Part shown: in pieces, positions 24,419 through 36,622 of the stretch
Layout of the letters: each line of letters begins with the position of its first letter
How positions within the stretch are numbered: position 1 is the stretch's first letter
DNA from: Lingula anatina
Taxonomy: Eukaryota; Brachiopoda; Lingulata; Lingulida; Lingulidae
Assembly: GCF_001039355.2 (NCBI RefSeq)
Contig: NW_019775895.1
Location: 111,672 to 175,671, forward strand
DNA: 64,000 nucleotides
Direction of reading: 5' to 3'
Notes under the pieces: model-generated
Database searches by the model: none
What the model saw: the letters and a program-made list of their open reading frames with translations, nothing else
What the model was told of the DNA's origin: nothing
Program-made: the position numbers and the translations under genes

Positions 24419-25119
24419 ATTTCAGCTTTAAAGATTGCCAGAAAGCACACCTGAGAACAGGATTTAGAGAGGGGGGGGGTGGAGAGAGTTTTTGCACTAT
24501 TTCTTCCTTAATAATGATACAACCACTCTTCCAGTACTTTACCCTCACTACAAATGACCAAACACACCTACCTGACACAATATTGAAGAAAAAAATTTTT
24601 CATCCCTACATGGCCAAAATTGAAGAAAACTGCCATATCCGGACCTTACGAAAATCTCTCAAAATCACCCAAAAATGACCCGTCACCAATTTTTCCAAAA
24701 AGTGATGAAAATTAATTTACCACACCTGACATTCATAAAAAATGTGGAAACGCGCCCGGGTCACTTCATTAAAGCCCCCAATTTCAGCTTTAAAGATTGC
24801 CAGAAAGCACACCTGAGAACAGGATTTGGAGAGAGGGGGGGTGGAGAGAGTTTTTGCTCTATTTCTTCCTAAATAATGACACAATCACTCTTCCAGCACT
24901 TTACCCTCACTACAAATGACCAAACACACCTACCTGACACAATATTGAAGAAAAAAATTTTTCATCCCTACCTGGCCAAAATTGAAGAAAACTGCCATAT
25001 CCGGACCTTACGAAAATCTCTCAAAATCACCCAAAAATGACCCGTCACCAATTTTTCCAAAAAGTGATGAAAATTAATTTACCACACCTGACATTCATAA
25101 AAAATGTGGAAACGCGCCC
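24419..25119. repeat. Tandem duplication, 362-bp period, two copies
   Basis: ATTTCAGCTTTAAAGATTGC starts both copies, at 24419 and 24781. The copies share the same order of motifs, including a poly-G patch and CCGGACCTTACGAAAATCTC, with few differences. Copy 2 is cut at about 25119, where a short piece of the unit (TTACGAAAATCTCTCAAAATC) is joined again. A diverged relative with the phrase TGACCAAATACACCTACC lies near 41005. Non-coding. Confidence 0.85.
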
Positions 25120-25494
25120 TTACGAAAATCTCTCAAAATCACCCTGGCCAATCACTGATTGTTATAGACGAATGTAGTGCTGTGAAAAAATTAGTGATTT
25201 TTCCAGTTTTTTTCCCTGATATTTTTTAGTGTTGCTAGGTTTAATTTTGATGTCAAGGAGCAGGTTGGGGCGTCAGTTGCTGCCAATATTTTGCAGGATC
25301 AGGCTCAGGTACTGTGCTGCGTGGGACCTCTGGCGGAGGGAGCTTCCTACTTTGAGCAGTGCAGTGGTTTGTTTACAAACAAGGGGTGTGCACGTGTTTA
25401 AGTACAGCATGGCGATATGAAAAGTACCGGTAACTTTTTGACAGTATATTTTTGTGTCATTGGCAGTTATGTCAGTGAGTCTGCTGTCTATATA

Positions 25495-25665
25495 AAAGGG
25501 TTACGTAATAGATAAACCCCGAGTTAGCGAGAGTTATGTGGCAAGCACGAGTGCGTAGCACGTGTGGATGTCACATAACCCTCGATGACGACCACGGGTC
25601 CATCAGCGGGTTATAACACATTCACGTGAGACGTGCGGTTATGCGAGTTACACCACGTCTGAGTC
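25495..25665. repeat. GC-rich foldback-like repeat
   Basis: Inside AT-rich DNA, this block holds complementary arms (GAGAGTTATGTG against CACATAACCCTC) around GCACGAGTGCGTAGCACGTG, then GGGTTATAACACATTCACGTGAG. It looks like an inverted-repeat element, but I saw no second copy in the window. Confidence 0.4.
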
Positions 25666-26002
25666 TTTTGTTCTTCACTTCCACCGTGGTCTAAGAAATA
25701 TTTCACAAAAATTATTTTGTTTAGCAGTTTTGCAGGCATTTCTTATGTTCGTCAATGGTAAAATTATTTGTCGGTTTCCATTGTTTTCATGATGTGTGCA
25801 TATAAACGTATTACAAAATAAACTGATATTGCCGGAGCCATTTGCCCGTAGCTCCTCATATAGCTTCACATTTCAGAATAAATCACATTTATGTTACAGT
25901 GCTAATATTAACATTTAAAACACATTCTAAATGCAAGTGTAATTTCTTGTCGAGTTCATCTAAGGACAATTACAACGTTTAAAACATAACATCAATATCG
26001 CA

Positions 26003-26044
26003 AATAATAATAATAATAATAATTATTATTATTATTATTATTAT
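26003..26044. repeat. (AAT)n(ATT)n palindromic microsatellite
   Basis: About seven AAT units run directly into ATT units, so the tract can fold on itself. Confidence 0.95.
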
Positions 26045-26239
26045 CATCTGCAGCTGCCACGTCCCGTTTGTAAGCCATCTTAACTGACAGTTTGAAATAA
26101 CGCGGGTCCTACATGTATGCAGACAAGTCAATAAGGCATATCAGATTATTGAATTAACCAATACACCGTAAAATTATTTAGCACCAACAAAGTGATACCT
26201 AGCACTAACATCCACCTACTCTGAGAGAGCCGGTTAATA

Positions 26240-26262
26240 TGTGTGTGTGTGTGTGTGTGTGT
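26240..26262. repeat. (GT)n microsatellite
   Basis: About 11 TG/GT repeats. Confidence 0.95.
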
Positions 26263-26938
26263 TTCTTTTGTTAATATGGCTGTGGGTAGTGTTAGTAAAC
26301 GCCCAATCTATTTATAAAGCCCGAGTATCATTATTTACGAAGAAAATCATCCGACTTTTAGCATACTGTCTAGGCTGTGAGGACAAGATCCCTTTGAATG
26401 TGTCAGATCTGCAGTCTGTTACGTTTACTTAAAAAAAGAGACAAAGCAAATGGCCCTGTCGTCTTGGACCAATACAATCAATTTAGCTTTGAAAAGATGA
26501 TAAATAAGTAGTATTATCAAACATTAGTTTAATCATCCTCTCTCTTAACCCACAATACAGCAAATAGCATCCGATTTATACCTTTATTCACATGAACATT
26601 TACGTAAAATTTCACGAAGTAGACCTCATGTTGTAAAGAGTTTGTTGGCCACGGGTCCCTTATGAAAATTGTAAGTGCAATTAACAAGCCGGGAAATTAT
26701 ATTTGTGATTTATAAAGGGGAAAACTGCACATTATCTGATGTGTGGCTGTCCGATCACAGCAGGCTTGAAAAAAAATTTAATTTACTTTGATTTCAAATC
26801 AGTCACGGCTTTTAGGGAAAACAAATTCACTCTAGCAATATATGTAAACGTACTAACGGCATCTTCCCAATTCTATTTTGACTGCTTGTCTTGCTGGTTT
26901 TGTGAAAAGAAAATTGTTATAGAATTAAGATTACATAA

Positions 26939-26940
<2 letters not shown>

Positions 26941-26984
<44 letters not shown>
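26941..26984. repeat. (ATCT)n microsatellite
   Basis: About 11 copies of a tetranucleotide in one uninterrupted run. Confidence 0.95.
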
Positions 26985-27149
26985 AGCAAAAGTTGTGAAA
27001 AGGGCAATATCTCCAGCCTCAAAATATTATATGCAGAAAATAGAGGAGAGAACAAACTACACAGTATGAATTTGTTTCATTGCGCTCCTCCCCCCCTTTC
27101 TCTAGGGTATTTTCCTTCTCTTTGTAATATACAGAATTACGATCTTTAG

Positions 27150-27200
<51 letters not shown>

Positions 27201-28539
27201 GCAATTGCAATCGATAGTCCGCGGTCCGTACAAGTATATTTCATCCCTTGCAATGCTCCTCCCCGAACGTATGAGCATCATCATTTACTCCATTGATATT
27301 TGATTAGTTATATCTATCTTCATTGTTATTTTTAATTTTTGATTTTATATAAACTGTTGTCCTTGAGAAATATCGTGTAGGGTGACAAATAGGTCTTTGC
27401 GACACGGGTTATTGACTTGTCACAATAGTAAAATACTATTCTATAGATTGGCCGTTCTTTGAGACCGATTTCCACAGCAACTCCTCAATCAAAATGCGCC
27501 ATACACTGTACCAGTTGTAATTTGCATAACAATAAGACACGCGAGCTATGCCTGGTCACTTGACAGCTAGACCCTGTAAGAAGATGACCTACATTGATAG
27601 ATGTGGTGAAGTCACTGTGCCGAACACTTTCTTCAACGTTGAAGCTCGGACCCATTGTGTACACGTTTGGTGGAGCTACGGTTGAGGCAAATATGTTTTG
27701 TGAGTAAAATATCGTACTTGCTATTGCGAGTGGAAAGAAGTTACATAATTCGATGATGTGGTACACGTACAGTGCATAAGTAAATGTACGGCTTGCTTAA
27801 GTTTTCGCCCTTTCATGTTACAATGTAGGTAATCGTACTGAAGCTCCAATCAGTCAACTCAAGACCTTTAGAGATGTCCTTGTCGTTTAAAACTTTTATG
27901 TTCTTTCAGTTATCTTATTCTAATTTAAATTGTATTGCATTGGAATATCATTTTAAAATCGTAAATAAAACATTGCCTTGATATTTCAGAGCTTCCAACT
28001 TTGCGGCGATCCTGCAAAATGCACAAGCGTCTCATTGCTAGAATTTTCCAAAGCCCTCTAGTCGTATTTTGGAACCTCACACAGGCACACACGCAGGCAC
28101 TGCCGCGCTCGAACGAACACGCAGCGCACATGCATTATGGAGAAAATGGAACGACCTTTATTGTGACTTTCTAAACACAGTTTCAGCATTTTTATTTTCA
28201 AATTATACCCTAATCAGGACAAGCTACATGCAGCCAATTCTCCGTTGAAACTCATTTACCCTCTCCAATTTCCCATTGTGCATTGATGTAATTACTTATT
28301 AAGGGTTTTTAAAGTCACTATGGATTTTTAAAGAATTTGTGCAATTTTCGCAACCTTCCACGTTTTAGTTCAGGTAATTAATTTACTTTGTTGACATTAA
28401 TTAAATTTACATTGTAGGAGTCATTTTTATTTCCAACATTTTTGTAATAAACGTGTTGAAATTGACCAAAAATAAAGAAATGAAAATTAAAAAAATAAAT
28501 CTCACACCAGAAGAATTTTCTATTATAGTTTGATTTGAG

Positions 28540-29250
28540 GGGTGACAGGTGGGGCGAGTCCATTTTCCTTTTGAGGGGTAACAGGTGGGGCGAGTCCATT
28601 TTACCTATGAGGGGTGACAGGTGGGGCNNNNNNNNNNNNNNNNNNNNNNNNNNNNNNNNNNNNNNNNNNNNNNNNNNNNNNNNNNNNNNNNNNNNNNNNN
28701 NNNNNNNNNNNNNNNNNNNNNNNNNNNNNNNNNNNNNNNNNNNNNNNNNNNNNNNNNNNNNNNNNNNNNNNNNNNNNNNNNNNNNNNNNNNNNNNNNNNN
28801 NNNNNNNNNNNNNNNNNNNNNNNNNNNNNNNNNNNNNNNNNNNNNNNNNNNNNNNNNNNNNNNNNNNNNNNNNNNNNNNNNNNNNNNNNNNNNNNNNNNN
28901 NNNNNNNNNNNNNNNNNNNNNNNNNNNNNNNNNNNNNNNNNNNNNNNNNNNNNNNNNNNNNNNNNNNNNNNNNNNNNNNNNNNNNNNNNNNNNNNNNNNN
29001 NNNNNNNNNNNNNNNNNNNNNNNNNNNNNNNNNNNNNNNNNNNNNNNNNNNNNNNNNNNNNNNNNNNNNNNNNNNNNNNNNNNNNNNNNNNNNNNNNNNN
29101 NNNNNNNNNNNNNTGAGGGGTGACAGGTGGGGCGAGTCCATTTTACATTTGAGGGGTGACAGGTGGGGCGAGTCCATTTAATGTGAGGGGTGACAGGTTG
29201 GGCGACACCATTTAATTTAAGGGGTGACAGGTGGGCCGAGACCATTCTTT
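28540..29250. repeat. 36-bp minisatellite, gapped copy
   Basis: Units GAGGGGTGACAGGTGGGGCG + AGTCCATTTT + six variable bases. At least three units are visible before the gap and four after it. The gap length in the assembly is probably not the true array length. Confidence 0.9.
28628..29113. other. Assembly gap (486 N) inside the minisatellite
   Basis: A run of N; both edges are minisatellite sequence, so the array could not be assembled across. Confidence 1.
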
Positions 29251-30725
29251 CTGAAGAGCGCACGCAAGTAAAATCATCACAAAATTACTTTTTAATCCCG
29301 ATGCAATAGAGCACTATGTTTTTTTAGTATTGTGTTACCAAGTTTTAAAAGGTTATGACTTTGTATCATGCAGGAATAGATACTAAATTACTCGTCTCAA
29401 AATTTGCATTTTCACAATTTATTAAAAATATTACCTTTTTGTCTGCACATTTGGGACTGTGTGGAAATAAATCTAGGTCACAAAATTAAATCAAAGGATC
29501 AATATATTTTAATTATGATTTTAATGAGACATTTCAATTATATTGGAATACGCAGACCTAATTTTTGGGTGGAAGAGCAAATTTCAACTGTTGCCATTTC
29601 TAAAGTGTGTCAGGATTTTATTTCTGTTTCAATTTAAAATTGAAGTATTCGTCTAATGAGAAGGTCATGGCATTTGAATCAAATTTCTCTAGCAAACCAG
29701 GACCCTTAAAGTATGGACCTATTAAATTAAGAAAATTATAACCGGGAGGACCTAATTTATTCCAATCAATAAAATAAAATGAATACATTTTATAAAATAA
29801 AATGTAGGGCAGATTTTCAAAAAAGCAAGATCGTAAATTCATACAAATTGTATTTATAAATTTGGGCTATTGGAAAATCCTGTAGATGTATTCTTAAAAT
29901 GCTCAAACTCAATTATTTACAAAATATTGGGCATATTAACAAAACTTTTAAATCTTTTAAGACATCTTCTGTGACTGTAGAAATCATCAATCCCAAACAA
30001 TGCTTACAAATCAGTTTAAGCAGATTTAATTTGAAAGTGCTCAGACAATAATCATATCTTTATAATTTTACCCCTAACCCTCTATTATTGCCAACATCTT
30101 TATCATTATTTCAAACCGAAGTGAAAAGAAAACAAGAAATTACAAGCGTATTTATTCAATTTTAAAACAAAAGATGCACGGATGTGTGAAATGCTCCAGA
30201 CCATGAAAGGAAGGCTTGGTTGCTAGCAGGCGGGTGTCGTGCAGTTCTCAGTATCTCAGTGGACTTCTGAAATGAGAAGATAATGTTAACAATATCTGAC
30301 TAAACGGGCAGGCTCGGAAGATACGACCAATGCATTTTACATCTAAGAGAAGAGGGACTTGAAATGAGAAGGGTGTTTACCGACTTGTCCAAAGTTCAGG
30401 CTTAGATAGAACATCAAAAAAGCAATCGATATCTAAGTTGCCTAATACCAAAATTAAGACCTGAAGTTAGTAAAAAAGATATTTCAGATATCTTTGAAAA
30501 AATAAATATTGAAAATACTCCTCTAATTTGTGGCGGTCATCACTACGGACGTTTATTTATTTTACCCACTATATAATGTTGTAATATCTAAAATAGCTTT
30601 GCATCAAGCCATATTGAGCTTTAGTTTAAATCATTATCCCGTATTTCAACACTGCTTACAAACATTTTACAGGTACATGTAAAATGAGGTAAACAAACCT
30701 ACAAATACTGATTTAAAATTTTTGN

Positions 30726-30773
<48 letters not shown>

Positions 30774-33700
30774 GCAATTGCAATCGATAGTCCGCGGTCC
30801 GTACAACGTACAAGTATATTTCATCCCTTGCAACGCTCCTCCCCGAACGTATGAGCATCATCATTTACTCCATTGATATTTGATTAGTTATATCTATCTT
30901 CATTGTTATTTTTAATTTTTGATTTTATATAAACTGTTGTCCTTGAGAAATATCGTGTATGGTGACAAATAGGTCTTTGCGACAGGGGTTATTGCCTTGT
31001 CACAATAGTAAAATACTATTCTATAGATTGGCCGTTCTTTGAGACCGATTTCCACAGCAACTCCTCAATCAAAATGCGCCATACACTGTACCAGTTGTAA
31101 TTTGCATAACAATAAGACACGCGAGCTATGCCTGGTCACTTGACAGCTAGACCCTGTAAGAAGATGACCTACATTGATAGATGTGGTGAAGTCACTGTGC
31201 CGAACACTTTCTTCAACGTTGAAGCTCGGACCCATTGTGTACACGTTTGGTGGAGCTACGGTTGAGGCAAATATGTTTTGTGAGTAAAATATCGTACTAG
31301 CTACTGCGAGTGGAAAGAAGTTACATAATTCGATGATGTGGTACACGTACAGTGCATAAGTAAATGTACGGCTTGCTTAAGTTTTCGCCCGTTCATGTTA
31401 CAATGTAGGTAATCGTACTGAAGCTCCAATCAGTCAACTCAAGACCTTTAGAGATTTCCCTGTCGTTTAAACTCTTTGTCGTTTAAAACTTTTATGTTCT
31501 TTCAGTTATCTTATTCTAATTTAAATTGTATTGCATTGGAATATCATTTTAAAATCGTAAATAAAACATTGTCTTGATATTTCAGAGCTTCCAACTTTGC
31601 GGCGATCCTGCAAAATGCACAAGCGTCTCATTGCTAGAATTTTCCAAAGCCCTCTAGTCGTATTTTGGAACCTCACACAGGCACACACGCAGGCACTGCC
31701 GCGCTCGAACGAACACGCAGCGCACATGCATTATGGAGAAAATGGAACGACCTTTATTGTGACTTTCTAAACACAGTTTCAGCATTTTTATTTTCAAATT
31801 ATACCCTAGGACAAGCTACATGCAGCCAATTCTCCGTTGAAACTCATTTACCCTCTCCAATTTCCCATTGTGCAGTGATGTAATTACTTATTAAGGGTTT
31901 TTAAAGTCACTATGGATTTTTAAAGAATTTGTGCAATTTTTGCAACCTTCCACGTTTTAGTTCAGGTAATTAATTTACTTTGTTGACATTAATTAAATTT
32001 ACATTGTAGGAGTCATTTTTATTTCCAACATTTGTAAGTGTTATTATTGATTTGTCTGATTCTGTGAATGACGAGTAATTTATAATTGCTTTTTTTATTC
32101 GATCTAAAAGACAAGTCAAAATAATATTAATAAAATCTTCTCTATCTTAAATATATTTCGCACCTTCAAATTAAGCATAAAGGAAAAAAAACTTATTTTT
32201 AAATTTGTAATAAACGTGTTGAAATGGACCAAAAATAAAGAAATGAAAATTAAAAAAATAAATCTCACACCACAAGAATTTTCTATTATAGTTTGATTTG
32301 AGGGGTGACAGGTGGGGCGAGTCCATTTTACATTAGAGGGGTGACAGGTGGGGCGAGTCCATTTTACAATTGAGGGGTGACAGGTGGGGCGAGTCCATTT
32401 TACTTTTGAGGGGTGACAGGTGGGGCGAGTCCATTTTACATTTGAGGGGTGACAGGTGGGGCGAATCCATTTTCCAATTGAGGGGTGACAGGTGGGCCGA
32501 GACCATTCTTTTTGAAGAACGCACGCAAGTAAAATCATCACAAAATTACTTTTTAATGCCGATGCAATAGAGCACTATGTTTTTTAGTATTATGTTACCA
32601 AGTTTTAAAAGGTTATGACTTTGTATCATGCAGGAATAGATACTAATTTACTTGTCTCAAAATTTGCATTTTCACAATTTATTAAAAATATTACCTTTTT
32701 GTCTGCACATTTGGGACTGTGTGGAAATAAATCTAGGTCACAAAATTAAATCAAAGGATCAATATATTTTAATTATGATTTTAATGAGACATTTCAATTA
32801 TATTGGAATACGCAGACCTAATTTTTGGGTGGAGGAGCAAATTTCAACTGTTGCCATTTCTAAAGTGTGTCAGGATTTTATTTCTGTTTCAATTTAAAAT
32901 TGAAGTATTCGTCTAATGAGAAGGTCATGGCATTTGAATCAAATTTCTCTAGCAAACCAGGACCCTTAAAGTATGGACCTATTAAATTAAGAAAATTATA
33001 ACCGGGAGGACGACCTAATTTATTCCAATCAATAAAAAATAGTCTCTCTATAAAATAAAATGTACGGCAGATTTTCAAAAAAGCAAGATCGTAAATTCAT
33101 ACAAATTGTATTTATAAATTTGGGCTATTGGAAAATCCTGTAGATGTATTCTTAAAATGCTCAAACTCAATTATTTACAAAATATTGGGCATATTAACAA
33201 AACTTTTAAATCTTTTAAGACATCTTCTGTGACTGTAGAAATCATCAATCCCAAACAATGCTTACAAATCAGTTTAAGCTGATTTAATTTGAAAGTGCTC
33301 AGACAATAATCATATCTTTATAATTTTACCCCTAACCCTCTATTATTGCCAATATTTTTATCATTATTTCAAACCGAAGTGAAAAGAAAACAAGAAATTA
33401 CAAACGTATTTATTCAATTTTAAAACAAAAGATGCACGGATGTGTGAAGTGCTCCAGACCATGAAAGGAAGGCTTGGTTGCTAGCAGGCGGGTGTCGTGC
33501 AGTTCTCAGTATCTCAGTGGACTTCTGAAATGAGAAGATAACGTTAACAATATCTGACTAAACGGGCAGGCTCGGAAGATACGACCAATGCATTTTACAT
33601 CTAAGAGAAGAGGGACTTGAAATGAGAAGGGTGTTTACCGACTTGTCCAAAGTTCAGGCTTAGATAGAACATCAAAAAAGCAATCGATATCTAAGTTGCC

Positions 33701-33982
33701 TAATACCAAAATTAAGATCTGAAGTTAGTAAAAAAGATATTTCAGATATCTTTGAAAAAATAAATATTGAAAATACTCCTCCAATTTGTGGCGGTCATCA
33801 CTACGGACGTTTATTTATTTTACCCACTATATAATGTTGTAATATCTAAAATAGCTTTGCATCAAGCCATATTGAGCTTTAGTTTAAATCATTATCCCGT
33901 ATTTCAACACTGCTTACAAACATTTTACAGGTACATGTAAAATGAGGTAAACAAACCTACAAATACTGATTTAAAAATTTTG
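30726..33982. repeat. Large direct duplication, copy 2
   Basis: Starts right after a single N (30725) in a (TA)n tract and repeats copy 1 to ACTGATTTAAAAATTTTG, after which unique sequence follows. It differs from copy 1 by scattered substitutions, small indels and an extra block of about 176 bp near 32034-32208. It is either a recent tandem duplication or two uncollapsed haplotypes placed in series. Confidence 0.9.
32298..32510. repeat. 36-bp minisatellite, complete copy (six units)
   Basis: Six units of 36 bases; the last two are diverged (GGGCGAATCC, GGGCCGAGACC). As 36 is a multiple of three, frames on both strands stay open (LRGDRWGESIL on +, MDSPHLSPLK on -). These ORFs are a by-product of the period, not evidence of a protein. 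Confidence 0.95.
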
Positions 33983-34994
33983 AACTAACGAGATTGTCGT
34001 AAAATGAGACGTTTGAATATTTGATAAACTATAAAATTGATGTACACGTTGATGGGGCACGCTTGTCTTTGGATCAAAAGTTCGGAACAGTGGCAAGTTC
34101 GGTATTTTCATCTAAATAAGTCCGTGATCTTTGTGGTGGTATGCCCATTTACTAATTTGCTTAATAATATTTTGAGTGACATAACAGAAACGACAGGCAA
34201 AATATAACAAAGAGTAGTAACACACCAGTAAATACTTTTCATAAATTTCCTTGCATTCTTCTACTCTCTTTTTATCAACTGACATACGCTACTGAAGAAA
34301 AAGTGATACTTACGAAACATGCATTTGCTTCTACGCCTCACAAAAGCTCGACCTTGCGACTGCACCACAGATGTTGCGTCTTCACCCTGCTGTGTCCTAC
34401 TGCCGAGTGAGTATTCGGAAAAACAGCTCGCACTACGACGAGCAAGTTATTGTTATGCAAATTTACAGACAGGTATGGTTCATTTCAGGCGAGGGAATGT
34501 GGTTGAAAGTGTTCATGAATGTTCTTGGTTAAATGCATTTGCCGTAATAAACCTCAATTTTTTCGGCGCCCATGAGCATGCCCCGAACATAACGCCAACG
34601 GGGTGAGGGTCGGCCTCGCAATCCGAAGCCTGTCAATCCGTAAAAAGTAAACGCCCCCCCCCCTTAAAAAAACCTGGACCCGCCCCTAATGTACCTGTAG
34701 ATTTTACTGAGTTCCGCTTGCTGTTAAAATTCACCATTTTATTCCACAAATATTGTGCATGCGCCTTCCATCGTGCATACTTACATAATTCTTTGAAACA
34801 TTACTGCCACAAAACTCAACACCGAGGAAATAAGGTGAATGTTTATATTTTTTATCGATTAATATGTGTACCTATAAAAATGAATTTGTTTTAATATTTT
34901 AAAACATGCTGCTACAATGAATGAGTAATAAAACGTTGATGGGATTCTTTGCCACGCCTTGAAAACATTTCGATATGAAAAGAAACATGCTATT

Positions 34995-35014
34995 GGGGGG
35001 GGGGGGGGGGGGGG
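34995..35014. repeat. Poly-G tract
   Basis: Twenty G in a row. Similar G/C runs at about 34658, 35862, 38989, 39198 and 40767 often mark the ends or insides of decayed repeats here. Confidence 0.95.
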
Positions 35015-35684
35015 CTTGGGGGAGAAGTAGTTAACGTCGTCGTATAACACATACACAGTACACTATAATAAAGTTTAATTTGCAACATTTATTCATTTAT
35101 ATCGCAAGACGAAGTTAACGCCAGCTAAATAGTAACCCATGATCTTTATTACCCATTATTTTAATCGTATCAAAACTTTTCATATGCAATGTTCAATAAT
35201 GTCAAAATTATTTAAAATTATTAAAACCTTATTTGTACAAAGTTAGTTAGCATCAGTTCTGCAACAACCAGCATGAAGATCGATTCCCTTTTTAAGTGAG
35301 GCAAGACACCCTCTTCACACAAGATAAATTACCTTTATAAAGACATTATGCCACAAGGCAAAGGGGTTAGATAGTGTTCTTTAAAGAATAACTCTTTAAG
35401 TTTGTCTGTCGATCAGCATTCATTAAAGGCGAGTTGCCAAACAGTGACAAGGATCAATCCAAGCATAATCCAGACTAAAATTATTTACAAAATAGATCGT
35501 GATGAATACACGTACGCTTTAATAAATAATCCTAATGCGAAAAAATACTAAAAAAGGGGGGTTGGATATTTTTCTTTAAAGACTTACCGGTACTGTTGAT
35601 TTTATCTATCAAAACGTGATTTTTAGCCCTATTTGAGTACAGTCCCACCTGTTTTGAGGGAAAATAGTGCCTTGAGAGCATTTG

Positions 35685-35880
35685 CTTGATTTTTTTTTAA
35701 TTTTCGCATCGATACGACCCCACACCGATAGATTCCCTCATCGAAACGTACCCCCTAAAATTACTGTTGTACGCGCACCGTTACTCCACGACACCAATAC
35801 TCCTCCGAATCGTTACTTTCCCGCATCGTTGCTTCCCTGCATCATTACCCCCTCCCTCCCCCCCCCCCCCATAAAATTTT
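35685..35880. repeat. Degenerate CATCGWTACTYCC-type short tandem repeat
   Basis: Many diverged copies of a short C-rich phrase (GCATCGATACGACCCC, GCACCGTTACTCC, GCATCGTTGCTTCCC) ending in a poly-C run. The same phrase adjoins the dispersed repeats at 40439 and 55440. Confidence 0.6.
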
Positions 35881-36415
35881 CATATATAACTTTCATTGTA
35901 ACTCATCGATATTATATTTAAAATAGGCCCTATAAATTTGAAAAGCTGTAGCTAGGATCGAGGCCTACCAATTAAATCTAAATAAGCCTATTTCCAAGAA
36001 TTTTTACTGGGCATAAATGCGACTTTACCCGATTTATCAAAAGTCATTTGCCACCTCTACATTTCGACTTTTCAATAAGAAACTGGGTAGCATCTAAAAG
36101 ATTTAAGCTTCAAAAAGTTTGAGACCATAACAGAGTCAGTCATGGGCGCGTTTCGGTGCCACATTTGATCACGCCATGATGGACATATGCAGGCGAAGGA
36201 CCAGAACAGAGTCTGTCGGAAACAATCTAGTGGCAAGGGACCGAACGTGATCAGATTACCAGGAGAGAGACGTAACAGACTCGTCTCCAATTCACCGTAA
36301 ATGCGTCAACACCAGCATCTCCTGGATTCTAAAATCTAGAAAAAAATATGTAGGCCTACTTAAGCATTGCACCAGGACGCAAACCAATCCACTTCAAGAG
36401 GTCCCATATCTTATA

Positions 36416-36622
36416 CCCCCTTTACACTGGACGGCGTCCTTTCTACGACCATGAAATTTGGAATCGCTGTGGTCTTAATAAGGAGGCATGAGCATTGATT
36501 TTGTATCAGAATGAATGCTCAACGATCGGCCAGCTGTCGGCACGTAAAATATTATAATTTTTTAACTCTCAAACGGGGCCTACTGCTGGACGCAGAAAGG
36601 ACGCCGTCTAGTGTAAAGGGGG
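36416..36622. mobile_element. MITE family A, copy 2 (207 bp), inside the DIRS remnant
   Basis: Termini CCCCCTTTACACTGGACGGC and its reverse complement form 32-bp inverted repeats with two mismatches by eye. The core phrase (GAATGAATGCTCAACGATC) is the inverse of one in the 4126-4347 copy. The DIRS reading continues on both sides, so this is a later insertion. Confidence 0.85.

Larger units (their letters stand above)
27152..30724. repeat. Large direct duplication, copy 1 (with assembly gap)
   Basis: Begins at a (TA)n tract (27152-27199) and ends at ACTGATTTAAAATTTTTG (30724). The same order of unique sequence follows in copy 2 at 30726-33982, with roughly one difference per hundred bases by eye. 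No convincing host gene; the ORFs shared by both copies (for example - strand 27485-27766 and 31065-31346) are short and unrecognised. The minisatellite inside is interrupted by N bases at 28628-29113. Confidence 0.9.

Noticed and set aside
27485-27766. 93-codon - strand ORF, repeated exactly at 31065-31346
   Set aside because: The identical copy reflects the segmental duplication, not selection; no recognised motif, and the flanking frames are closed.
28535-29263. Long ORFs on both strands around the N run
   Set aside because: They are made of N bases and a 36-bp minisatellite whose period is a multiple of three.
29404-29637. Coding-looking shreds in the duplicated region (also 30420-30560)
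   Set aside because: Short, AT-biased, with no ordered motifs of any retroelement or gene family that I could identify.
34319-34606. 95-codon + strand ORF with balanced composition
   Set aside because: No family signal, splice context or second copy; length is within chance for this window.
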